NCBI GenBank assembly: GCA_036345935.2 | Contig: JADWOT020000006.1 | Span: forward strand, 18,202,519 to 18,266,518 | DNA from: Taenia hydatigena | Taxonomy: Eukaryota; Platyhelminthes; Cestoda; Cyclophyllidea; Taeniidae | Reading direction: 5' to 3' | DNA length: 64,000 bases | In this document: piece by piece, positions 34,563-46,500 of the stretch | Position numbering within the stretch: the stretch's first letter is position 1 | How the letters are laid out: every line of letters begins with the position of its first letter | Made by a program: the position numbers and the translations under genes | The notes under the pieces: generated by a model | Told to the model about the DNA's origin: nothing | Database searches by the model: none | Seen by the model: only the letters and a program-made list of their open reading frames with translations

Positions 34563-37500
34563 TCAGGAGTCTGCGTGAGCGGGCGAGGTGGCAGCGATTA
34601 GGGGGGCGCGGTTCTTAAAAACTCGGATGCACCCATTGCAGTCGGCAGAGACAATGACCTCTCCCCAGTAGGCGGCTGCCTTGCTGGACATTTTCATCCG
34701 CATTGCATGATCCATAGCCGTACGCCGCCGCCCAGAGTTTCGACGCAGGCGCCTATCAAGCAGGAGGTCGGGGTTGGGCAGAAAAATGGCCACTGTCACC
34801 ACCGCGTCGTGCGCCTTGATTGCCTCCCAGCAGTTGTTGCGGTCCTTCCGAGTGGAGGAAAAACGCGAGACGTTGAGAAAGTCCATTTGCTTGCGCCAAA
34901 TGTAAAAGAAGCAGTTCTCAGAGCCCGAGATTAGATAGCGGCCTGTGGCACTGTAGGACGGCAAAACGATATCGTACAATATGGAATGTTTAAGTTGAAC
35001 CGGAACTTATATTTCTACGAATTGCGCCTACACAGAAGAAATACTGTGTCCTATTCATACATTTTGCCATGAATGACGAAGTAAAACCCAAACTCGCAAA
35101 CACCTGTTAGTACAGAAGTGTTGATGGGAAATTTACAAAGATACCCGTACGTACTTCTGACAAGAAGATTCTTCACTGTTGTGATTTTCATAAAAAACCA
35201 AGCCCTTTACTTCTGTGAACGTTCAGTAGAGGTAACAATAAATTCCGACCCCAGATGTCTGATCGACACATTACCTGCCATGAAATGCCACGAGACTATT
35301 GATTCTGTGACAATCGTAGACACAATACAAATGCCCAAACATCTGTGTCCTCAGAAATTTAGCGAGTGTCGCGTACTATTACGGCTTCTCCCTTTTATCT
35401 ATTACACCAACCTCGACCAGAGAGGTGAAGAAAGGGATATTAAGATAGGGGAAATTATTACCTAAAAGATGCCCGAATTTGACTAGTTTCATTGAGGAAA
35501 CCGCGATATTTGCACAGCGTGTGATAATCCCTTGCATCGATCAACCGAACACGGGAGTCATTTGAGGTTACAAGGATCTACCAACAAAGATTTTAACTTT
35601 TAAGATTTCATTCAAATTTGGCTAATTACTTTAGGGAATAGTACAGACTGACCATGTCACCTATTCCCTATCTTCATAACTAAAGACATAAGTTAGAAAA
35701 GCTTTTCGCTTACCTTACTGGAATCCGTTGGATCAACCTCAATTGCAGTCACACGACACTGCTGACAACGTCCAGAAACCGATTTGACCGTGATAAAAGT
35801 AATGTAGGTCAACTGAAACCAGACGCCAAAAAAGCGCACGAAATTAAAATAAACAGATTTTACAGCTCACTTTTACTAGAGTGTCAGTTACGGTATTTAA
35901 AATGGAGTATGCACAATGACCCCACCACTCAATGAAGTGGATGTAGCTGAAGCTGCACTAGACAGCCAGAAACGTAACGACAAGAAGAGAGGCGGCGGAG
36001 CTTACCTCGGTGTTGAAGAACATTACGCGACCGTCGTAGCTGCCAACAACGACTTTAGTGCTGTCACAGGCGAAGGTGGCACAGGTGATGATAGTCTTGG
36101 GCTCTGCCCCACCGCCTCCCACGGAGGCGGCAGGGGAGGAAGGGGAGGGCAAACAAGAAGGCAGCGGTACGTCCACCCAGAATCGCACCTTCTTATCAGG
36201 GATATTCCATAATCGCAGCTTTCCGTCCAAGCTGCCCGAGAGAAAATAGCGGTCGTCCTGGGGCAAAAGTTGATAGTAGTCTAATATACTAGTGCGCGGA
36301 TTGGACGGCACTTCTGTACAAACGTCAGTAATTTATGATTCTATTTCAGCCTAACTCCTCAACCACGTGATACTAAGAACACCCCTAAACTGCATGCTCT
36401 ACAACGGTTTCCGGAATAACCTGAACGGTCGATTGGCAGCAACGCAATGGGGTACATCCGGGACCATTTACCACTGAGTGAGTATAAGACCAACTATATT
36501 TTGATGATACTTCCATAGAAGTTTGACTCTGATAAAATCTACTGATAATTTCGCAAGAGGATCTTGATATTAAGGTCAAAATCGGCAGAAATCGGAGCGT
36601 TAGAATCAAGCCCTGATGGCTAAACAACACCTGAATGCAGTAAACGATTTACAGCACTTCAAAAGGCTCAGAATGAATCGAGTATGCCGTTGGATAATGC
36701 CGTAAAAACACACGAGTAGAAAAGAGGAGCGCATTGAAATCTTCATTAACTTTCTGCTCTTCGCGTCAAGTGCTTGTCAAATTAGATCTTCAACGAGGAA
36801 GCAAATCAAAATCGACGAGATTAAAAACCATGAATGGGGATGAGAACAATTGTTTAGCACTGAAAACCCATGGTTTGCCTTCATTCTCCCTACGTGGACG
36901 GCTCCCATGTTCCCTTACCATCAACAAAGTGGTCAAAAGAACGGAAACAAGCGAAAGCTCGATGACGGTTACGTAGTATATCAGGCAGTAAATCTGCTTT
37001 AGCACCCGACGGGCATAATCACGAATACCATATCCAAAATACCAGACTTATAGTCTATTATAGTCGTAATAAAGTCACTTATGTACCCTATCATGAGATA
37101 GCATGAAATGTTAAACACTAATAGTCCGGCACGGAGTGATAAATCAAATGCTCTATTTAGTGCCTGAATAGCTTCGCTGTCTGAGACAGGAATTTTTTTA
37201 GGATATCAACAAAAAATAAGACCGTGGCATTGGCCGAAGACGGAGACCATGAAATGCGTGAAACCTGATGATATGCATGAGAACGAGAGGCACATAAACC
37301 TCTATAAACGCTGACTAGACCGCCCGGCATTATGATATCCAAATCGACTAACAAATGGTAAATCTAACAACTTTGGGAATTTTAAGACGCCATTTTAGAC
37401 CACAGAATCACGAGGGCTTTTAAAAACTTGTTGAACACACTAACGTAGTTCGGACAAAAGATGGTAGTTGAAACAATTTGATTCACAAAGAACTTTCGCA

Positions 37501-40500
37501 CATGATTAATGGGACCTCTTATCTATTTAACCGCCGCCCACTATCTAATAGCACCAGTTGGTGTAAACCCATAGGGAGCAGATATCACATTTGCGATATC
37601 GGGTTCAAGTAGGAAAGTCAGAACGTCACATATATGCAACGCTGGTAAAAATTTATGCTAATTCCAAACACAGGCTCCACCTTGGAATGGCCCAACACAA
37701 CGAAAACTAGATGAGCCGTTCGAAAAGCGATGATATGATGGGTGAATAGCAAAGTTCCAATTTGGTAGACAAGCCATGCGGACAGAATAGTTAAGACCGA
37801 TGGCAATTATAATGGGCAGAGAATTCCAATGATAAACAATGAATCTTAACTTGAGCAAGATTTCACAAGAGGTTTAAGGTTGAAGAGATCATCAAAGTGG
37901 AAGACGGTCACCAAACAGGAAAGCCCTGTCGGAAGCCGAAGATCAACAGAATAAGCGCAATGTTGATAAGCCCACTATCACAGCAATACCTCACCATTCA
38001 AGAAGGTGGACCGGCAGGATAAGGAACAAATGGACATATTGAAGTAAGCTTTAGCTTTTAGCCTGAGCGTAGGGACAAAACCGCACCTTGGGATGGAATA
38101 CGATAGCAGGCACAGTATCATTGTGGCTGAAGGCACAGAGGCATTCCTGGCGTGAGATATGCCAGAGTCGCACTTGTCGATCCATACCCGTGCTCAAAAG
38201 AAAGAGATTTTTCGACCATGCCAATTCAGTGATCACACCCTCATGTCCGCGATACACCAGCAAGGGCTGGGAATGGTAGTAAGCTGACGATGAAGAGCGT
38301 CGCGACTCTGAGCCCAGCAGGAGAAGGTCAGAGGGTGAGACCTCGCCACGACTGCGTGTTGATACGGAGGCCGTCTCAAGGAGGCCTGAACTGCTGCACG
38401 AACTGCCACCGTCCTACGAAAGCACACATATACGGAGAAGTATAATGAGTGATTAAGTCAGACTGTTACTTATTTTTGCAAGCATAAAAAGGCGTGTTAC
38501 TGTGGTGGTACTACACGCAGCAGTGAAATGGCAAGTCTGTCCCATTGGTATTTGGGACAATCAGAACAACTGCTCCGGGCCAATCCTGACACCATTCATC
38601 ACATGAATGATGTCAGTATTCCTAAGCCAAGCCCACGTCTGTCAGTAATAATTTTGGAAGTAACGGTTTCCAACCCATACAGGTCACTTTTGCGAATATT
38701 CATTCATTCAAGTTAATTGACGCACTAAACGCCGTGGTATCTTACAAGAGATTCTTGTTTCTGTGGCAACCGGGGCCACAATCATCATTTGGAGCGCGTC
38801 ACGTAACATGATGGCTTTTCACTTTTATCCAGGACAGAGGAGTTAAGTACTGCACTCTGTTGAAAAACCCATTTGATCAGGAAGGCCGAACTTTTGTGGA
38901 CCACCCGAGTATGGGCACATTGTTTCATCGGTGTGTCAAAAGGGGCATGAAAGCAGTGAAATCGTACTGACAGATAGCAATAAGTAGAACATGCTAGGTG
39001 AATTCAGCCTTACAAATTAATACGCGCAGAGGAAACTTGCAACAGTAATTAAATGAGAGGGACTGAACAGAGGAAAGGACGGTTAGCGCTTCTTGAAACA
39101 TGCTCGTTTTTTCAAATTGCGTAAGATCCAAAGCCGCAGCTTAAATTGAACGTTCTTCAAAGAAGATGAAGCGACTTACATCCATTCGACTGGTGGAAAA
39201 TGAGATTGAGGTCATGCTGACGGAATCGATATCAAGGTCATCTAGCATAGTGGAATTGAGGCTGGGTGAGGCTTCATCGCCCTGTTGCATCTGACTGGCT
39301 AAATTTAAAAGAAAAGTTAATATTATGACTGCTTTGCGCATTGTGTACACTTAGATCACTTGTGCGGACTGACCTCTCGCTTGAAGCACATTTCTGAAGT
39401 GGTTGTACCATTGCCGCAGCACCCAGATCCGGATGTTTCGATCGTAACCAGCGGTGGCCTAAGGTTGGAAGCATAAGAGAAATACCTTGTGTGTAGCAGA
39501 GAAGGAGGGAGAAAGCTATCTCGAAAACACATAAAAAGAGGTGAGATTAACAGTAGTGGCGTACAGAGGTCACAAATCAGACAAAAGCCAAAAAATTGTA
39601 AACTGCCACGTGCACCAAGGTTAAATCGTGTAAGAATCTTGAGGAGAGAAGTACTGTAATATCTCAATTATTTATTTAGCTCTTTGTTTTGATTTTACGG
39701 AGATTTACGGGTCGGCCATCGTACTTTTACTGGGTAGCATAGCCTCGAAGCCATGTCAGCGCCTCCCCAGCCCCTCTCTACGGCGTCAATGCATATGCTT
39801 TCGTCTTCAAGGGAGTCTCGATGCACTACAGTGTAATGTAAAGTAAGCCGATGCTTCAAAACTCGCTTGAAGAAGCGTCTTAATCTGAACCTGAAATAAT
39901 CATTTAAGTAGGCTTAGATTGGCGGTAGTACAAGAGCATTTTAGCGTGAATTTGGCCCCGTACAGCATTTCCAGATAAGGGTAAGAGAATTTACCGTAAG
40001 ACTTCGGGGCTAACAAACTGAGCCAAGTATGCTAAATCACTCGTGCATTCTCGCATCAGAAGAGTTCGCCTCAACATAGTACAAGCAACTGCACGAGCAT
40101 ATCAGTACTAATGGCATCCCAGCACTTCTATCAACCAGTAATGAGACCACCCGCAGACTCGCATGGGTTATAGGAACTTTTGTGATGAACAGAACTACAT
40201 GAAATTGAAATGAACATTTACCGTGAGGACTGTTGACAAAAAAAATACAGTTGATAAAGGTCATACAATCGAGTATATCATAAATAATAGCCATTCACAA
40301 TGATATTGATAAGTCTGAGTAAATACAAGGATAAAAGAAGTCAACACCTAACAAAGCGCGTTGATTAAAAGTAGCGATTAATACGTGGAGTGGAAATTCA
40401 AAAGCATTCCTATGTGGTGACAAGCCGTAACAAACTTAAATATTTGATGATTTGACGCATTTGTTAGCAGCGTCACAGAGGCGTGACGCTCCAGTTTTCT

Positions 40501-43500
40501 TACCGGAGCTCGGGCCACGAGCGTTTGCTACGCGTTCTATTCTGAGTTAACGTAACTTGTAGCATCGAACCAAATCGCAAACAGGTTGAATTAAAAAGGG
40601 TGAAATGCATGTCAGTTTGAGCAGCATACCCTACAAAATTTAATCCTAATTGATGGCATGTTGGAAAAACAATATATTGGGGCTGTGACTCTCGCCTTTC
40701 CCTCGGGACTAGGGTAAATAACGTGTCAAACGCCATGGAACAGCATACCACTTGCGAAGAACACCCTAGTTGAGGGGAAAGATGGAACACTTTGCTAGCG
40801 GCTAAACCTCATTCTAAGACGGAAATTCGTCTACTTGCCTGGTAAAAAAGCAGATTCAATCTGTCACATTAATAACGTGGACAATTTACTCGGAGTTCAA
40901 CCACAACTTTGAGAACACACTTATTTTAAGCGCAGATCGAGAAGGAGGCACATCAGGTATTGAGGTCTTTAAAGTAGTACACGACAAACAAAGAATTCAT
41001 GAGGGCTTGACGAGTCTACGGGACGCTAGGAGCGGAAACATTAGCGTAATTGAATGAAGTTGTAACACCAAATCTGGGTTCTGCCCTCTGTCTCATACCC
41101 ATATTCGTCAAAATTTTCACATAAAAAACTCCATAATTTTAGTGAAGTAACACTTGCTACTTACCAAAAGCCGACCACAGGGTGAGGAACGCATAGCCCA
41201 AATGGCGCCCTGAAAAAAACAGTGAATGTTAACTAGATCAGCCACCGGATGGAAACAAAATTAGATAAGTGCCCACAATGTGTTCATTGTCCATCTTCTG
41301 CACAAGTTTGATTTGGAGGAATTCTTTGTGACCCTTGATCTTTCGTGAGCAACGCAACTATCACGAAGAAAGGGAGTGATGCAACAGCAGATTGAGGGAA
41401 AGCTGAAAAAGGAGAGAATTGAAACGCACTCTGATTCCCTGATTCCCGATGACCTCGTCGTCTTCCTCGGAAGAGGCCTCGTCTTGATTGAAAACTAAAG
41501 GTTAAAAAATTCACCAAGTCGTTAACCAATTGTGCCTCTCATGAAAGATTATCACTGCTCATGAATGGAGACATCTGAGGTTGGTTACAATTTATTCTTA
41601 GGATTGAATTGAAGATTTACACAATTTTAAAAACCTGTGGGAAACGTTTTTTTCAAACGGAAGCAAAGCCACTTGATGGTCAGGCGCCAATACTAAGATA
41701 ACCAGCTCGTTCCATTACACCACTAAGCATTGGAGTACGCAGTATCAGAATCAGAATACATGAGCCCATAGCAGAGTGAGGCAGAACAGCATTTGCTCTG
41801 ATTCCATTCACCACAATGCAGAGGATCTTAGTTTCCCGCAAACCAGCTTTCACGGTAGTAGCAAGTATTTCTATTTACATCACCCATGCTGTTAATCTTA
41901 ACGTAAGTCAGTAGCAGGAGAGGTAATCAAGATGCTGCCGGTAAATGACGAACAAGCATGGCTATTTTTGGGCCATATTTAGGCACGAACAGTCGAGTTT
42001 GATGGAGGTATTCAAATTCTACAAAATTGGATGTCAGGATACACAATCACTAGAGTTCACAGTGCCAACAAGGCAAGTAAACAACTAGTATCGAGCCATA
42101 AACACAGCCCAGAGTTGGCTTACTTTTAGCTTTCGTAGCTGAACGCACCGCATTCACGGCCCCGCGAAAAGCCGTGTGAAGTCGACGAAAACTGAAAAAT
42201 TAAGAAAGATATAGAGCCTTTACTCGGATGATGAAAAAAGAGATTGCTTAACAACACATATTCTAGAACCAAGAACATCATCTTTGGTTTGCATAAAATT
42301 CACTATAATGGCCAAACACCGTTTGGTAGCTTAAAGACAAAACACAAGGCGAACCTTACCCAGACAGTAAGTTAGGATTTCGATGGGAGCCACTGTGTTC
42401 ACTGTCTAGTTTTTCTAAATCGCCACTGTTGTGCAGACTCGAAGCACTTAACGAAAGCAGAAGAATGATCAGTGATGCAGACACAAGAGACAGGATCCAA
42501 AAGAAGTGGAGCGAATGAAAAGAGTGAAGAGGGTGGGCGAGGCGGTGAGGGCAGATTAAGCAACAGTGCGAAAAAGTGGGGAATACCAAAATTGGCTTAC
42601 TTGGCTTTCAGCGTCGCATCTTGGCTTGAGGAAGGGAAAAAAAACTTCAAAGTGTGAATGTGAAAATGTTGAACTTTAACAAATTCGCAGCATCAGCTAA
42701 CGCCTCACCAAGCAGCTTCATAGGCTATAAAATGGCAGGTTAATGCTAGCACTAACCTAGAACACTTCAGACTCAAATGGATGAACTGCAAAAGAATAAA
42801 AATTTTCAAACTATTGTAAAGTGGCAAGTAATGAAAACAGTGGCTGTTCCTGTTAATCAACTCAACTTTGCAGACCCTTGTGCGGATAAAGACTTTTGCA
42901 CGTATCCAATTTACTACCCTATGCAGACTTCATAGGACCGGATTTCTTGAGAGAATTTTAAATTAGGTATTAGAAGCGGTCGTTGGACATATTTAGCAGA
43001 TCCGAAAATAAAGCAGTTTCCAACAAGAAAAAACCCTCACAGCAAAGGAACAAGGGTCAGTTGAAGCAGGCAGGTTTCATTTTATTCTGATGAGAGAGTA
43101 CAAAATTAGTACATAACCCATACAAAAACTAGGCATTTGGTCCGAATTGAAACTGAACGTGAAATGAGGTTGAAAAAAGGAAACCTAAGGAAAGTGGGAA
43201 CATATAGCTGAGGGATAGAGATTCCATTGTTTGCACGCCCCTTGAAGAAAGTTTGCTAATGCTCATCTTCTTGCTCTCCCAACAATCCAGCAACAAAATC
43301 ACAGGATTCATGTAATCCACGGGGATACTTAGGCAACCAAAATCAAAAAATTGTTGTGCATGCAACAAGCTTCAAAACTTTGCCTCATGGCATAAAATAG
43401 TAAGGCGAACGCAAAAAACTCATAGGAATACGCTAGATTAAGTTGAAACCTGCTGTACCAGTCATTTTCACTACAGATTGAAGCAGAAACCCATACGCAG

Positions 43501-46500
43501 AAAACGCTGAGATTATACGCAACTACTAGCGCATATCACCAAGGCTGAATCGCTGCAGTTGTTTGCAGAACAAACCTTAACACTAATTGGAAAAAAGCAA
43601 GATCATTTGAAAAAAATGGCATAGAACTATCGGATTGTTTAATAGCCCAAACTAAAAAGTACGCACCTACGAAACAGTGGCCTTGCCTGTCCAAACTTGA
43701 ACATGAAAAAGTCAAGAGAAAACGTAAAAAACGGCAAAATGTCAACCAGAGCTTATTTGTTTTGATGCTATTTCTCCAAACAAACGGGAGAAAACGTAAG
43801 ATAATATGTCGATAACAGAAAATAGCCTATCCGCCACGGCCCATCATGATTAAAGTAGTGCCAATGCTCCAACAGACAGATTTAACAATATTCCTCAAAG
43901 CGATCGTCGATTGTCTATTGCATAACCATTACGGCAAACCCCATTAATGACGCATTCCGTACGAATTAGCGAAAAGATATTGAAACTAAAATCTCATTCT
44001 GAAGGCCTTACGGGAGGCAGAAAGGCACCAAATCACGATGAGTGAGTGCCATCCTATCTCACACTATTTCGGCACTACTCTAAGCAAAAAATAATCGACT
44101 CCTCATGTGCCATACACTGGACGCAAAAAATCCACCAAAAAAGGCCAACGCAAACCGAAGTCGAGATTTTTCTAAGCATTCAACCGCTCAATATACACCA
44201 GCAGAAGACTCAATCGTTCCTAGATATTCCACTAAATGACCTATATAGTCTCACGTGAACATCATTTTAGGCCCCAAGGTGTAAAACGACGAAAAATCGT
44301 AACAGAAGAGGTCCGCCGCTTGCCGCTACTTATTTAAGAAACCAAAATCTGGAATTCTACGAAATCGTATCCCACAGAGGAACAAAAAACTAGACGAAAT
44401 TTTTCTTGGAAGTCGTGAACAATCCCATCAAGAGCAGAATTCCACCGAAACAATAATAATAAACAAACTGAGGGCTTAGAGTTCGTCGGCATTCTGAACT
44501 CCACTATGAGGCATCGTAGGCACAAACTCCTAGGAATGCTTATGGCTCCAGAAAGTCCTCCTACTTTGCAGTTTTCGACACTTAAATTTCACTATTTCGC
44601 AACCTCCTGTTTGCTTTTATGATTGGTCGGGCCCGTGATGGATTTGCAACACCTCGTCTCACTAGTACTTGCGTTGGTTTCAAGGTCATTTAAAGATCAT
44701 AAATACATACGGGTTATGACCATTTTCAAATTTTTCGACTGAAGCAGCGAAGCTCCTGCCACGATTAAAATCGTGAGTAGCCGAGGCTTCGACCAGTCCC
44801 GCTAGCGGCCGACATGTTCTGCCTCCATGATCACAAGCATATGCACGCTTTCATATTGCAAACTACGGAGGCATTAGTTATTGAAGAAATAAACCAAAAT
44901 AAGGCCATAAGACACCGACCCAGGATGCCACCAATCAATCCGTGTACTGCGGCTTCCAGAAAACAAGTTCACATGCACTTCTATCTAGAAAACAATTTCC
45001 CACTCAAACAGCGTTCAAGGTTCTGCATATAAATAAAAACAGTCAAAAAAAGCAAGCGAATGGGAACCTGCAACTTCATATGTAATAGTAGTTTGAAAGC
45101 ACAGCCAATTATTTTCTCTATGCCTCATTTCAAATGGACCTATGACAGCAAGAAACTAAAGTCCTACCAATTTTCCAGGCAATCAGGATCTCTAGTTCCA
45201 TGGGTGCGCATCTCACGCAAAGGTACCGAGGCAAAGTTATTCCAAAGGGGCTGTTAAAGGCCAACCTGAGAGTTCTGGTGCGGTAGTCTAATGACATGGG
45301 GTTGACGCTGCTGCCAGGCAGGGTGGCCGCGGCAACCTTGGCTCGAAGCACGGCAGGAACCTCGTTGGCCGGCAGCAGGGTGTCAGTGGTGGTAGCCGCA
45401 ATCCCTTGATGCGCCACCGCCCCGATGTTCGCCTGGACGCACGCATCCATCTGCAACTGGCATTGTGGAAGGGCATCTGGTGGGTGGAGAAAGGGGAGGA
45501 AGATAGACCATTAAAATTGATTTCTCATGACTTATTCACTACTTTAGTGTGTTAAGGCGAGGTATAGGTACTTTTAGTATAGTCGTGAAGGCCGCTTCCC
45601 TCCTCCCTCTTTAGGGAATTGAGATGTACGATGAAAATAGAAGTGATGTCCTGCATTACTAGCAAAACTGGTTTCAGATTGAGAGGTGAATATCTTTGGT
45701 TTTGTATGAAACTGAGTGGCTATACCTATTTCTCCATGGTCCAGTTGCTCTATTAGCGTAGTGCATAGTAAAAAGGGGACGTTGAAGAAATTTTGAGACT
45801 AGGCGGCAAATAAAGATCTCCTCACCCCCTTCAAATGGGTAGGAAGAATGCTGAAAGTAAGGACAGAGAAATGTCGCACAATTGAATATGTTTGACAAAG
45901 TATGGAAGGATGGGACATCATCAACATGCCACGGGTTTGAATACAGCAATTTTTCAGCCGCAGTCTAAATGCCAGATTAGTGACGAAAAGTTATGAAATC
46001 AGAAGGGGCTCCGGATGAATTCGAGCAAATAGTGCAAATTCGATTAAAGTCAATGGTGAGAACAGGAATTGATAGAGTAGAACAAAGTGCCATCGCTTTG
46101 TCACGGACCTGACCATTGAAATCCATTACGTGCCTTTAACATCATCTGAAAATAACGGAGTAAAGACTTTCGATACTTTAAAGGCTCAAATGTTAGGCGA
46201 ATTTCTGGTAGAAGCTGGAAAAGATTTATTTCCCTGGCCAAATAAGCAGAAAACAGGTAAAGAAATGCGAAAGTGCAGGAGTGCTTTTCAAGAAGTAGTA
46301 AACCATTCGCCAAATGCTATCATGAAAAGACCTGAACCTTATCAGTCTGTTGTGAGCTCAAACAATCAAAATTTAAAACTTTGCGCCTTAATCCGTTTGA
46401 CAACTTCCAACTGATGTTACACAACAAAGCTTACTGAAAATAGCCTCAACAAGCAGCGCTCTTTGATATGCATGCCTTAGGAGTTATGACTTCCCATAAT

